Shown piece after piece: positions 8,886 to 17,835 of a DNA stretch of 64,000 nt (position 1 is its first letter; each line of letters opens with the position of its first letter). The notes under the pieces were generated by a model, which saw only the letters and a list, made by a program, of their open reading frames with translations, did not search any database and had not been told where the DNA came from. The position numbers were made by a program, and so were the translations under genes. The stretch is from the NCBI RefSeq assembly GCF_914271545.1, contig NZ_CAJZAH010000002.1, forward strand, positions 372,001 through 436,000. The letters run 5' to 3'. The DNA is from Cupriavidus respiraculi. GTDB lineage: Bacteria > Pseudomonadota > Gammaproteobacteria > Burkholderiales > Burkholderiaceae.

Positions 8886-9920
8886 GTGTTCAACGCGCTC
8901 TATCCCCTGTTTCGCCCCGCCCTGTTCTCCATGGACGCGGAGGATGCCCACCATTTCACGCTGAACAACCTGCGCCGCGCACAGCGCCTGGGACTGGCGG
9001 GCTGCCTCGGCAACCGGATCGCCGAGGATCCCCGCACCGTGATGGGAATCCGCTTTCCCAACCCGGTGGGGCTCGCGGCGGGGCTGGACAAGGATGGCGC
9101 CTATATCGACGCGCTGGCCGCCTTCGGCTTCGGCTTTATCGAAGTGGGCACGGTCACCCCGCGCGCCCAGCCCGGCAACCCGCGTCCGCGCATGTTCCGG
9201 CTGCCCGAGGCCGATGCGCTGATCAACCGCATGGGCTTCAACAACGGCGGCGTGGATGCCTTCGTCGCCAACGTCACCGCTTCGCGCTGGAAAGCCGAGG
9301 GCGGCGTGCTGGGGCTGAATATCGGCAAGAACGCCGATACGCCGATCGAGCGCGCGGTGGACGACTACCTGTATTGCCTCGAACGCGTCTATCCCCACGC
9401 GAGCTATGTCACGGTCAATATTTCCTCGCCCAACACCAAGAACCTGCGGCAGCTGCAGGGCGCCAGCGAGCTGGACCATCTGCTGTCGACGCTGAAGACC
9501 GCCCAGCAGCGGCTGGCGGACCAGCACCGGCGCTACGTGCCGCTGGCGCTGAAGATCGCCCCGGACCTGGACGCCGACCAGATCGGCAATATCGGCGACG
9601 CGCTGGTGCGGCACGGCATCGACGGGGTGATCGCGACCAACACCACGATCTCGCGCGACGCGGTCAAGGGCCTGCGCCATGCCGAGGAAGCCGGCGGGCT
9701 GTCGGGTCGGCCGGTGTTCGAGGCGTCGACCCGCGTCGTCGAGGGCCTGCGCGCGGTGATCGGCGAGGCGCTGCCGATCATCGGCGTGGGCGGCATCTTC
9801 GGCGGTGCCGACGCCCGCGCCAAGATCGACGCCGGCGCGCAGCTGGTGCAGGTCTACAGCGGGCTGATCTACCGCGGCCCGGCGCTGGTCGCCGAATGCG
9901 CGGCCGCGCTGCGCCGCTGA
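8886..9920 (+). CDS. pyrD: Dihydroorotate dehydrogenase (quinone), class 2
   Basis: Fourth step of pyrimidine synthesis: oxidises dihydroorotate to orotate with FMN, passing electrons to quinone at the membrane. With the GTG at 8886 the protein has 344 residues, the normal class 2 length, and begins [21 protein letters not shown], the family membrane-associating N-terminus. An earlier ATG at 8769 would add 39 unmatched residues and lies within a terminator loop. Visible motifs are [38 protein letters not shown] with the class 2 catalytic serine, NTTISRD, and [19 protein letters not shown] for the FMN phosphate. A typical stand-alone gene here. Confidence 0.93.
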   Translation: MFNALYPLFRPALFSMDAEDAHHFTLNNLRRAQRLGLAGCLGNRIAEDPRTVMGIRFPNPVGLAAGLDKDGAYIDALAAFGFGFIEVGTVTPRAQPGNPRPRMFRLPEADALINRMGFNNGGVDAFVANVTASRWKAEGGVLGLNIGKNADTPIERAVDDYLYCLERVYPHASYVTVNISSPNTKNLRQLQGASELDHLLSTLKTAQQRLADQHRRYVPLALKIAPDLDADQIGNIGDALVRHGIDGVIATNTTISRDAVKGLRHAEEAGGLSGRPVFEASTRVVEGLRAVIGEALPIIGVGGIFGGADARAKIDAGAQLVQVYSGLIYRGPALVAECAAALRR

Positions 9921-9977
9921 CCCACCGCCCCGTCGATCCGCACTTCCCTTCCACCACTCCTGGACGACAACCACACC

Positions 9978-11036
9978 ATGGAAACCATCCGTCTCGGCCA
10001 AAGCGACCTGCAGGTCTCGCGCATCTGCCTCGGCACCATGACGTTCGGCGAACAGAACACCGAAGCCGAAGGCCACCAGCAGCTGGACTACGCCTTCTCG
10101 CGCGGCATCAATTTCATCGACACGGCCGAGATGTATCCGGTCAAGCCGCGCGCCGAGACGTATGGCCAGACCGAGCGCATCGTCGGCACCTGGCTCAAGC
10201 GGCAGCAGCGCGACCGCGTGGTGCTGGCCACCAAGGTCGCCGGCCCGGCCCGCATGCCGTGGATCCGCGACGGCGGCGACCTCACGCCGGCCAGCATCCG
10301 CGCCGCGGTGGACGATTCGCTGGCGCGCCTGCAGACGGACTATATCGACCTGTACCAGATCCACTGGCCCGCCCGCAACGCGCCGATCTTCGGCCAGAAG
10401 AGCTTCGATCCCGCCCGCGAGCGCGAATGCACCAGCATCCAGGCGCAGCTCGAAGCGATGGGCGAGCTGGTTCGCGCCGGCAAGATCCGCTACGTCGGCG
10501 TCTCGAACGAAACGCCCTGGGGCATCGCCGAGTTCGTCAAGCAGGCCGAACTGCACGGCCTGCCGCGCATCGCCACCGTGCAGAACCCGTACAACCTGGT
10601 GAACCGCAGCTTCGAGCAGGGGCTGGACGAGGCGTGCTTCCGCACCGACGTGAGCCTGCTCGTCTACAGCCCGCTCGCCTTCGGCCAGCTCACCGGCAAG
10701 TACCTCAAGGGCGACGCCGCCGAGCCGACCTTCGATACCGCCGCGACCGGGCGCCTGAACCGCTTCTCGCCCGACTGGAGCCCGCGCTACATGCGCGCGG
10801 ACACGCTGCGCGCCTCGGCACAGTACGTCGCGCTGGCGCGCGAGGCCGGCATGTCGCCCGCCACGCTGGCCCTGGCGTGGTGCTATTCGCGCTGGTTCGC
10901 AGCCAGCACCATCGTTGGCGCGACCAGCGTCGAACAGCTGCGCGAGGACATCGACGCGTGGCAGGTGCGACTGCCGCAGGACGTGATCGACGGCATCGAA
11001 CGCATTCACACCCGCATCAACAACCCCGCGCAGTAA
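9978..11036 (+). CDS. Aldo/keto reductase, Tas-like
   Basis: NADP(H)-dependent aldo/keto reductase of 352 residues, close in length to E. coli Tas (346). The catalytic tetrad is visible as D48 and Y53 (NFIDTAEMYP), K86 (VVLATKVAG) and H129 (YIDLYQIHWP). The cofactor end has STIVGATSVEQLRED. The order SDLQVSRICLGTMTFGEQN at the N-terminus is typical of this family. It starts 57 bp after pyrD and may share its transcript, but no functional link is evident. Natural substrate unknown. Confidence 0.88.
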   Translation: METIRLGQSDLQVSRICLGTMTFGEQNTEAEGHQQLDYAFSRGINFIDTAEMYPVKPRAETYGQTERIVGTWLKRQQRDRVVLATKVAGPARMPWIRDGGDLTPASIRAAVDDSLARLQTDYIDLYQIHWPARNAPIFGQKSFDPARERECTSIQAQLEAMGELVRAGKIRYVGVSNETPWGIAEFVKQAELHGLPRIATVQNPYNLVNRSFEQGLDEACFRTDVSLLVYSPLAFGQLTGKYLKGDAAEPTFDTAATGRLNRFSPDWSPRYMRADTLRASAQYVALAREAGMSPATLALAWCYSRWFAASTIVGATSVEQLREDIDAWQVRLPQDVIDGIERIHTRINNPAQ

Positions 11037-11183
11037 GCCCCTCGGCGCGGCCGTTCGCCGCACGCCGGTCCGCACCGCAACAGTGCGGACCGGCGCCGGA
11101 CAGTGGTATCCTCGCGGCCTTGCCGCCGCCCGCGATCACACCGGCCGGGGCACCGAGACCAACAAGTTGGGGGACATCCGACA

Positions 11184-12155
11184 ATGAAATCGCTGAAGCC
11201 AACCACCAGGACCCTGCTGGCCGCCGCCGTCGCGCTGGCCACCACCTACGGCGCCGCCGTGCAGGCGCAGACCGTGAAGGTGCTGTCCATCGTCGACCAC
11301 CCGGCGCTCGACGCCATCCGCGACGGCGTGCGCGCCGAACTGAAGTCGGCGGGCTACGACGCCGACAAGAACCTGAAGTGGGAGTACCAGAGCGCGCAGG
11401 GCAACACCGGCACCGCGGCGCAGATCGCCCGCAAGTTCGTCGGCGACCAGCCCAACGCCATCGTCGCCATCGCCACGCCCGCCGCGCAGGCCGTGGTGGC
11501 CGCCACCAAGAGCGTGCCGGTGGTCTACTCCGGCGTGACCGACCCGGTTGCGGCGCAACTGGTCAAGGGCTGGACGCCCAGCGGCACCAACGTGACCGGC
11601 GTCTCCGACAAGCTGCCGCTGGACAAGCAGATCGCCCTGATCAAGCGCGTCGTGCCCAAGGCCAAGACGGTCGGCATGGTCTACAACCCCGGCGAGGCCA
11701 ACTCGGTCGTCGTGGTCAAGGAACTGAAGACGCTGCTGGCCAAGGAAGGCATGACGCTGAAGGAAGCCGCCGCGCCGCGCACGGTCGACATCGGACCGGC
11801 CGCCCGCAGCCTCGCCGGCAAGGTGGACGTGATCTACACCAATACCGACAACAACGTCGTGTCGGCCTACGAGGCGCTGGTCAAGGTGGCCAACGAATCG
11901 AAGCTGCCGCTGGTGGCGGCCGATACCGACAGCGTCAAGCGCGGCGCGATCGCGGCGCTGGGCATCAACTACGGCGATCTCGGCCATCAGACCGGCAAGC
12001 TCGTGGTGCGCATCCTGAAGGGCGAAAAGCCCGGTGCCATTGCTTCGGAAACCAGCGACAAGCTCGAGCTGTTCGTCAATCCGGGCGCCGCCGAGAAGCA
12101 GGGCGTGACCCTGTCGCAGGACCTGCTCAAGGACGCCAAGCAGGTCATCAAGTAA
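11184..12155 (+). CDS. ABC transporter substrate-binding protein, TrpX/ABC_sub_bind type
   Basis: Periplasmic binding protein of 323 residues. The signal peptide covers about residues 1-28, ending AAVQAQ. The mature start TVKVLSIVDHPALDAIRDGV is characteristic of the ABC_sub_bind family, with EYQSAQGNTGTAAQIARKF following. It is encoded immediately before its own permease and ATPase. Relatives in Gram-positives are linked to tryptophan uptake, but in betaproteobacteria the substrate is not established. The mRNA between this gene and the permease can form a hairpin (12162-12197), a common way to give the binding protein a higher dose. Confidence 0.85.
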   Translation: MKSLKPTTRTLLAAAVALATTYGAAVQAQTVKVLSIVDHPALDAIRDGVRAELKSAGYDADKNLKWEYQSAQGNTGTAAQIARKFVGDQPNAIVAIATPAAQAVVAATKSVPVVYSGVTDPVAAQLVKGWTPSGTNVTGVSDKLPLDKQIALIKRVVPKAKTVGMVYNPGEANSVVVVKELKTLLAKEGMTLKEAAAPRTVDIGPAARSLAGKVDVIYTNTDNNVVSAYEALVKVANESKLPLVAADTDSVKRGAIAALGINYGDLGHQTGKLVVRILKGEKPGAIASETSDKLELFVNPGAAEKQGVTLSQDLLKDAKQVIK

Positions 12156-12161
12156 GTTGAA

Positions 12162-12197
12162 CGGACGGGCTGCCGCGCGGCGGCCCGCCGCCGTCCG
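12162..12197 (+). repeat. Intercistronic inverted repeat
   Basis: CGGACGG (12162-12168) pairs with CCGTCCG (12191-12197) around a GC-rich loop that can pair further. There is no T tract, so it more likely stabilises the upstream mRNA or attenuates than terminates. Confidence 0.4.
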
Positions 12198-12290
12198 GCC
12201 GGCTCCGATCGCTCGCTGCGCGCGCCACCGGTCCGCCATGCCCCGGCGGCAGGACCGAACGCCGCCCCGCCCCAGCCACAGGATTTCCCC

Positions 12291-13184
12291 ATGTCCCTCT
12301 TCTCCCTGATGGGCGCGCTAGAGATCGGGCTGATCTTCAGCCTCGTCGCGCTCGGGGTGCTGATTTCCTTCCGCATCCTCAACTTCCCCGACCTGACCGT
12401 CGATGGCAGCTTCCCGCTGGGCGGCGCCGTCGCCGCCACGCTGATCGCCGCGGGACAGGACCCGTTCCTGGCCACCGCCGTGGCCATCGTCGCGGGCTGC
12501 ATCGCGGGCCTGATCACCGGCTGGCTCAATGTCCGGCTCAAGATCATGGATCTGCTGGCCAGCATCCTGATGATGATCGCGCTGTATTCGATCAACCTGC
12601 GCGTGATGGGCCGGCCCAATGTGCCGCTGATCACCGAGCCCACCATCTTCACCATCCTGCAGCCCGAATGGCTGCCCGACTATCTGCTGCGCCCCGCGCT
12701 GCTGCTCGTGGTGGTGATCGCCGCCAAGCTGGGGCTGGACTGGTTCTTCGCCTCGCAGCGCGGCCTCGCGATGCGCGCCACGGGCGCCAACCCGCGCATG
12801 GCCCGCTCGCAGGGCATCGCCACCGGCCGCGCCACGCTCGCCGGCATGGCGCTGTCGAACGGGCTGGTCGCGCTGGCCGGCGCGCTGTTCGCGCAGACCC
12901 AGGGCGGCGCGGATATCTCGATGGGCATCGGCACCATCGTGATCGGCCTGGCGGCCGTGATCATCGGCGAAACCATCCTGCCCGCGCGACGGCTGGTGCT
13001 GACCACGCTGGCCGTGGTGCTCGGCGCCATCCTCTACCGCTTCTTTATCGCGCTCGCGCTCAACAGCGACTTCATCGGGCTCAAGGCCCAGGACCTGAAC
13101 CTGGTCACCGCCCTGCTGGTGACCGTGGCGCTGGTGCTGCCCGCCACGCGCAAGAAGCTGTTCGGCCGCAAGGGAGGTGCCTGA
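12291..13184 (+). CDS. ABC transporter permease, TrpY/branched-chain type
   Basis: Inner-membrane permease of 297 residues with about eight hydrophobic segments. It belongs to the BPD_transp_2 fold (LivH/RbsC-like); NFPDLTVDGSFPLGGAV near residues 31-47 is the family signature, and RGLAMRATGANPRMARSQGI is the cytoplasmic loop that contacts the ATPase. The C-terminus has RKKLFGRKGGA. Its stop overlaps the ribosome-binding region of the ATPase gene. Works with the binding protein at 11184 and the ATPase at 13186. Confidence 0.87.
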   Translation: MSLFSLMGALEIGLIFSLVALGVLISFRILNFPDLTVDGSFPLGGAVAATLIAAGQDPFLATAVAIVAGCIAGLITGWLNVRLKIMDLLASILMMIALYSINLRVMGRPNVPLITEPTIFTILQPEWLPDYLLRPALLLVVVIAAKLGLDWFFASQRGLAMRATGANPRMARSQGIATGRATLAGMALSNGLVALAGALFAQTQGGADISMGIGTIVIGLAAVIIGETILPARRLVLTTLAVVLGAILYRFFIALALNSDFIGLKAQDLNLVTALLVTVALVLPATRKKLFGRKGGA

Positions 13185-13185
13185 C

Positions 13186-13980
13186 ATGCTGCGCGCACAA
13201 GACCTGAAACTGACGTTCAATCCCGGCACGCCGATCGAGACGCGCGCGCTGCGCGGCCTGAGCCTGGAGATTCCCACGGGCCAGTTCGTCGCCGTGATCG
13301 GCTCCAACGGGGCCGGCAAATCGACGTTCCTGAACGCCGTCAGCGGCGACCAGATGGTGGACGCGGGCAGCATCACCATCGACGACACCGACGTAACGCG
13401 CCAGCCCGCATGGGATCGCGCCCACCTGGTGGCCCGCGTGTTCCAGGACCCAATGGCCGGCACCTGCGAGGCGCTGACCATCGAGGAGAACATGGCGCTG
13501 GCGATGGCGCGCGGCACCCGCCGCGGCTTCCGTCCGGCACTGAACCGGGCCTCGCGCGAGCTCTTCCGCGACAAGCTGCGCCTGCTGAACCTCGGCCTCG
13601 AAAACCGCCTCACCGACCGTATCGGACTGCTGTCGGGTGGCCAGCGCCAGGCCGTCAGCCTGCTGATGGCATCGCTGCAACCGTCGCGTATCCTGCTGCT
13701 GGACGAACACACCGCCGCGCTCGACCCCAAGACGGCGGCGTTCGTGCTGGAACTGACGGCCCGCATCGTCGAGGAAAGCCAGCTCACGACGATGATGGTC
13801 ACCCACAGCATGCGGCAGGCGCTGGACTACGGCACCCGCACGGTGATGCTGCATCAGGGCCAGGTGGTGCTGGATGTATCGGGCGAGCAGCGCAAGGGGC
13901 TCGATGTGCCCGACCTGCTGCGCATGTTCGAGCAGACGCGGCACGAACAGCTGGATGACGATGCGCTGTTGCTGAGCTGA
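13186..13980 (+). CDS. ABC transporter ATP-binding protein, TrpZ-like
   Basis: ATPase of 264 residues that powers the importer. Walker A is GSNGAGKST (near residue 44), the signature LLSGGQRQAV (near 150), and Walker B is RILLLDEHTAALDP, with His rather than the common Pro after the catalytic Glu, as in TrpZ-type relatives; the switch His is in MVTHSM. The ATG at 13186 is preferred over a GTG at 13177 because GGGAGG lies at 13172-13177. It starts one base after the permease stop and closes the three-gene operon, which ends at the terminator at 14017. Confidence 0.9.
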   Translation: MLRAQDLKLTFNPGTPIETRALRGLSLEIPTGQFVAVIGSNGAGKSTFLNAVSGDQMVDAGSITIDDTDVTRQPAWDRAHLVARVFQDPMAGTCEALTIEENMALAMARGTRRGFRPALNRASRELFRDKLRLLNLGLENRLTDRIGLLSGGQRQAVSLLMASLQPSRILLLDEHTAALDPKTAAFVLELTARIVEESQLTTMMVTHSMRQALDYGTRTVMLHQGQVVLDVSGEQRKGLDVPDLLRMFEQTRHEQLDDDALLLS

Positions 13981-14016
13981 TCTGAGCTGCCTCAGGCGTC
14001 GGCGCCTGGCGCCCGA

Positions 14017-14053
14017 AGGCCGAGTCCCCTCGCAGGGGCTCGGCCTTTTTCTT
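14017..14053 (+). terminator. Rho-independent terminator after the ABC transporter operon
   Basis: AGGCCGAG followed by CCCCT pairs with AGGGG and CTCGGCCT around a three-base loop, then TTTTTCTTT. Strong stem with U tract, 37 bp downstream of the ATPase stop. Confidence 0.85.
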
Positions 14054-14211
14054 TGGCGGCCGGTCTCCGGTATCGGAGGCGCTGAAGTGCGTTCCAGATC
14101 CCGAATTCGATAGTGCGGCAACTTTGACGGAATACCGCGTGCGGAACCGCAGGCAACCTTGCGGCTTCGGTGCCTTACGCACCGCTCTCCCCACCCTTCT
14201 ATCGCCAGCTC

Positions 14212-15186
14212 ATGACCAACGAATGCGATGCCTCATACAAGCTGCTCTTCTCCACGCCCGAATTTGTCCGGGCACTGATACGAGGCTTTGTTCCTCACCC
14301 ATGGGTGCAAAGTCTGAACTACGGGACGCTGGAAAAAGTGGCCTGCCACTACGTCACCGACGACCTGCGCCAGCGTGCCAGCGATGTGGTGTGGCGTGCG
14401 AAGGTGGGTGAAGAATGGATCTATCTGTACCTGCTGATCGAGTTCCAGAGCACCGTGGACCAACATATGGCGCTAAGGATGAACGGCTATCTCACCCTGC
14501 TTTACCAGGACCTGCTGCGCGCCTGCGAGGCGCCGCGCGACCGCCTGTTGCCACCGGTGCTGCCTATCGTCTTCTACACCGGAAACCGGAAATGGACGGC
14601 GGCCACCGATACCGCCGCGCTGATTGCGCAGATGCCCGACGTGGTCGCAAAATATCAGCCGCGGCTGTCGTATCTCCTGATCGACTGCAGCCAGTATCGG
14701 AAAGCCGATCTGCTGGAGATGAACAACCTCGTGGCTTGCGTCATCGGGCTCGAACATCCCGCCAGCGAGAAGATGTTCTCCCGGCTGATCTCTCAGCTGA
14801 GGCGGATGATCGGCAGCAACGTTCCGCTCAAGGAGATTGCAGTCCGCTGGCTTCGCGGCCTCGCTACACGGCAAAGCAGGGTTGCATCGGTACCACGTGT
14901 GTTGACGGATAAAGCGCTAACTGAACTGGGAGATTTCAAGATGACTTGGGCAGAATGCTTTGACGAGGCAAGACGGAAGTCCAGGCAGGCCGGCCTGCGC
15001 GAAGGCATCCGCGAAGGCATGCGCAAGGGTGAAGCCATGGCGTTGCGCAAGCTGCTGGTTCGCCGCTTCGGGGACTTGCCCCCGGAAATCGCGGGCCGGA
15101 TCGATGCGGCCGCGCAAGAGCAGATCGACCGGTGGATGGACCGCGTGTTCTACTCGGACAGTCTGGCGGAGATCTTCCGCGACTGA
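14212..15186 (+). CDS. Rpn-family recombination-promoting nuclease / putative transposase (PD-(D/E)XK)
   Basis: Protein of 324 residues related to E. coli Rpn (YhgA-like, formerly transposase_31) nucleases. The N-terminus has DASYKLLFSTPEFVRALIRG. The nuclease core is visible as SDVVWRAK (Asp) and YLYLLIEFQST (Glu-x-Gln), matching the D...E-x-Q catalytic pattern of the family. The C-terminal part (RQAGLREGIREGMRKGEA) is the polar helical segment common in Rpn proteins. The ATG at 14212 starts at the usual distance before the core; a GTG at 14170 would add 14 residues. It stands alone between two metabolic clusters with an own terminator upstream. Family members cleave DNA and promote RecA-independent recombination in E. 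coli; no terminal inverted repeats are seen, so it is not an insertion sequence. Confidence 0.82.
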   Translation: MTNECDASYKLLFSTPEFVRALIRGFVPHPWVQSLNYGTLEKVACHYVTDDLRQRASDVVWRAKVGEEWIYLYLLIEFQSTVDQHMALRMNGYLTLLYQDLLRACEAPRDRLLPPVLPIVFYTGNRKWTAATDTAALIAQMPDVVAKYQPRLSYLLIDCSQYRKADLLEMNNLVACVIGLEHPASEKMFSRLISQLRRMIGSNVPLKEIAVRWLRGLATRQSRVASVPRVLTDKALTELGDFKMTWAECFDEARRKSRQAGLREGIREGMRKGEAMALRKLLVRRFGDLPPEIAGRIDAAAQEQIDRWMDRVFYSDSLAEIFRD

Positions 15187-15226
15187 TGCGTCGCGGGGCT
15201 GGCTATGGCGGGCAATCGGTGTCCGC

Positions 15227-15505
15227 CTATTTCGCCTGCCCCGCCTTTCTTAGCCAGACGATCATCTGGTCGGTGATCGCGCTGGCGGAGAAGGAACAGC
15301 TGTCCTGAGCGAACACCGCGGACATCTGCAGACGACGCAGCAGGTCGTCCAGCGCCGCCCCGTAGGGAGGCGGCAGTACCAGCGACTCGGCGGCCTGGCG
15401 CCACGACTGGACGAAGCCGTTGGTGTCGACTCCGCCCGCGACATAGGCGTCCAGGCTCTCTTGCATGCGCGCAAGGATCGCGCCGTTGGATTGGGTATCG
15501 CTCAT
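15227..15505 (-). CDS. Unknown 92-residue protein at the end of the lut operon
   Basis: I do not recognise this protein. It starts with the ATG at 15505, overlapping the lutB stop by four bases (ATGA), so it is translationally coupled and almost certainly real. It is mostly helical (ARMQESLDAYVAGGVDTNGF, WRQAAESL, DDLLRRLQMS, ITDQMIVWLRKAG), with one Cys and no signal peptide or membrane segment. It sits where many organisms have lutC (LUD domain, about 220 residues), but shows no LUD motif. It could be an accessory or assembly factor for the LutAB complex. Confidence 0.7.
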   Translation of the reverse strand: MSDTQSNGAILARMQESLDAYVAGGVDTNGFVQSWRQAAESLVLPPPYGAALDDLLRRLQMSAVFAQDSCSFSASAITDQMIVWLRKAGQAK

Positions 15506-16914
15506 GGGCGGGCCCGCCTTTCCTTGTAGAGATCGCGGAAGGTCCGCCCGGCCGGCGCCGGCATGTCGCGCGTATCGGTCCACCCCTTGCCGGCCATCGG
15601 CAGCTTCGCAATCAGATTGTCGCCGCCCCCCATCCGCGCGAGCAGGCGGGCGCCGATCCGCGTCGCAAACGCGTACAGGCCCGGCCGCCTGGCGGCATAG
15701 GCCCATACGCTCAGGCCGAAGCGCTCGCCCCAGGGCCGCAGGCCCCGCTCCATCTGCTTCTCGCGCAGCTTGCGCAGCAGGTCGGACAGGGGAATGGACG
15801 CGGGGCAGACGCGATTGCACTCGCCGCACATCGTCGCCGCCTGCGGCAGGTCGATCGCATTGGACAGGCCCACATAGCTCGGCGTCAGCACGCTGCCCAT
15901 CGGGCCGGGATAGACCCACCCATAGGCGTGGCCGCCAATCTTCTGGTACACCGGGCAGTGGTTCATGCACGCGCCGCAGCGGATGCAGCGCAGCATCTCC
16001 TGGAAGTCGCCGCCAATCAGTCCCGTGCGGCCGCCATCGACCAGCACGAAGTACATATGCTCGGGTCCATCGCGCTCGCCCTCGGCGCGCGGCCCCGTCA
16101 GCAGCGAGAAATAGTTCGAGATGGCCTGGCCCGTGGCCGAGCGCGGCAGCAGCCGCATCACGGTGGCGAGGTCCTCCAGCGTCGGCAGCACTTTCTCGAT
16201 ACCGGTCACGGCCACATGCACGCGCGGCATCACGGTGCACATGCCCTCGTTGCCCTCGTTGGTGACGACCGCCACCGAGCCTGTCTCGGCGATGATGAAG
16301 TTGCCGCCCGTCACCCCCATGTCCGCGGACAGGAACTCGGGCCGCAGCACCTCCCGCGCTTCGCGGGTCATGTCCGGGATTTCGGTAAGCCTGGGCTTGT
16401 GGTGGACCTTGGCGAACAGGTCGGCGATCTCTTCCTTGTCCTTGTGCACCACCGGGGCAATGATGTGCGAGGGGGGCTCGGCATCGTTGATCTGCAGGAT
16501 GTACTCGCCCAGATCCGTTTCGACGCTCTGCACACCCATTTCGCCGAGCACCTGGTTCAGGCGCATTTCCTCGGTGACCATGGACTTGCTCTTGATCACC
16601 TTCTTCACGCCGTGCTTCTGCGCGATCTCGGCCACCAGCCGGGCGGCGTCGGCGGTGGTCTCCGCGAACAGCACCGTGGCGCCGCGCCGCGTGGCGTTCT
16701 CCTCGAAGGTGGCGAGCCACACGTCGAGGTTCTCCAGCGCGCGGTTGCGGCGCTCCTTCAGCGCTTCCCGCGTGGCGTCGAAATCGATGTCGCGAATCGC
16801 CTCGGCCCTGGCCGTGACGAATTTGGTGGACAGCTTCTTCAGGTTCTGCTGGAGGCGCTGGTCTGCCAGTTTCTGGCCGGCACGCGCCTTGAATTCCATG
16901 CTGTGTACTTGCAT
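15502..16914 (-). CDS. lutB: LutB-like lactate utilisation iron-sulfur protein
   Basis: Fe-S protein of 470 residues (B. subtilis LutB 476), part of the L-lactate oxidation complex that yields pyruvate. A LUD domain fills about residues 60-300 (KSMVTEEMRLNQVL, GVTGGNFIIAETGSVAVVTN). Two 4Fe-4S motifs follow: CIRCGACMNHCPVY and CGECNRVCPASIPL. The C-terminal DUF3390-like tail contains KGWTDTRDMPAPAGRTFRDLY. The ATG at 16914 has GAAGGGA upstream, 17 bp after lutA. A 92-residue gene overlaps its stop. Confidence 0.9.
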   Translation of the reverse strand: MQVHSMEFKARAGQKLADQRLQQNLKKLSTKFVTARAEAIRDIDFDATREALKERRNRALENLDVWLATFEENATRRGATVLFAETTADAARLVAEIAQKHGVKKVIKSKSMVTEEMRLNQVLGEMGVQSVETDLGEYILQINDAEPPSHIIAPVVHKDKEEIADLFAKVHHKPRLTEIPDMTREAREVLRPEFLSADMGVTGGNFIIAETGSVAVVTNEGNEGMCTVMPRVHVAVTGIEKVLPTLEDLATVMRLLPRSATGQAISNYFSLLTGPRAEGERDGPEHMYFVLVDGGRTGLIGGDFQEMLRCIRCGACMNHCPVYQKIGGHAYGWVYPGPMGSVLTPSYVGLSNAIDLPQAATMCGECNRVCPASIPLSDLLRKLREKQMERGLRPWGERFGLSVWAYAARRPGLYAFATRIGARLLARMGGGDNLIAKLPMAGKGWTDTRDMPAPAGRTFRDLYKERRARP

Positions 16915-16931
16915 GTGGTTCCCTTCGGCGT

Positions 16932-17657
16932 TCAGGCGTCGCCCGCCAGCACCTGCGCGATATGCAGCACGCGCGTCTGCGTATCGCCGGTACGGCGCAG
17001 GCGGCCTTCGATATTGAGGATGCAGCCCAGATCGCCCAGCACGACGGCGTCCGCCCCGCTGGCCTTGATGTTGGCGCACTTCTCGTCGACGATCGCCGTC
17101 GAGATATTGCCGTACTTGACCGAGAACGTGCCGCCGAACCCGCAGCAGGCCTCGCAGTCCTTCATCTCCGTCAATTGCACGCCGGGCAAGCGCGACAGCA
17201 GCGCGCGGGGCTGCTGCTTGACGCCCAGTTCGCGCAGCCCCGAGCAGGAGTCGTGATAGGTCACATGACCGCTGAAGGCGGAGTCGACGGCCTCGATCTT
17301 CGCGACGTTGGCCAGGAAGTCGGTCAGCTCGAACACCCGCGCGCGCAGGCGCTCGAAACGGCCGTTGAGCTCCGGATCGTCGCGCAGCAGGTCGCCGTAG
17401 TGTCCGACGATCATGCCGCCGCAGGAGCCGGACGGCACCACGACGTAGTCGAACATCTCGAATTCGCGCAGGAATTTCTCCGCCAGATCGCGGGCCGCGG
17501 CGCGTTCGCCGGAGTTGTAGGCGGGCTGGCCGCAGCACGTCTGCGCCTCGGGGACCATCACCTCATAGCCGGCGTTCTCGAGCAGCTTCAGCACCGAGAA
17601 GCCAATCTCCGGACGCATGATGTCCACCAGGCATGTGACAAACAGACCAACTCGCAT
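16932..17657 (-). CDS. lutA: LutA-like CCG-domain protein of lactate utilisation
   Basis: Protein of 241 residues with two cysteine-rich CCG domains: TCCGQPAYNSGE near residue 43 and ACCGFGGTFSVKYG near 185, plus the SCGG motif in the first half. These bind a non-cubane Fe-S cluster in this family (relatives of GlcF and heterodisulfide reductase HdrB). The ATG at 17657 (MRVGLFVTCLVD) is preceded by GGAAAGG; an earlier in-frame ATG would add seven residues. First gene of a minus-strand operon with lutB, divergent from an IclR regulator. Confidence 0.9.
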   Translation of the reverse strand: MRVGLFVTCLVDIMRPEIGFSVLKLLENAGYEVMVPEAQTCCGQPAYNSGERAAARDLAEKFLREFEMFDYVVVPSGSCGGMIVGHYGDLLRDDPELNGRFERLRARVFELTDFLANVAKIEAVDSAFSGHVTYHDSCSGLRELGVKQQPRALLSRLPGVQLTEMKDCEACCGFGGTFSVKYGNISTAIVDEKCANIKASGADAVVLGDLGCILNIEGRLRRTGDTQTRVLHIAQVLAGDA

Positions 17658-17753
17658 CGCTAACCTTTCCAGACCCAAACCCCGAGATTATGCGCCCGCC
17701 GCAACGCGTTCGCGGAATAAACGGCTCAGCCTGCGCATGAAATCGGCTAATGA

Positions 17754-17773
17754 CCTGCGGGGCGCCCCGCAGG
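17754..17773. promoter_or_regulatory. 20-bp perfect palindrome in lutA-iclR divergent gap
   Basis: CCTGCGGGGC is followed directly by its reverse complement GCCCCGCAGG, 97 bp before lutA and 128 bp before iclR. It may be an operator or simply a chance GC palindrome; there is no T tract. Confidence 0.35.
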
Positions 17774-17835
17774 CTGGCTGTGTTCCAGCGCACGCAGCAA
17801 ACGCGCTCGCCTGCCCCATCATGGCGTTTCAGCTA

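Noticed and set aside
8711-12160. Open frame of 1149 codons on the plus strand
   Set aside because: Runs out of phase through pyrD, the aldo/keto reductase and the ABC binding protein; Arg/Ala/Gly-rich nonsense.
14212-15186. Insertion sequence at the Rpn gene
   Set aside because: No terminal inverted repeats or target duplication seen on either side.
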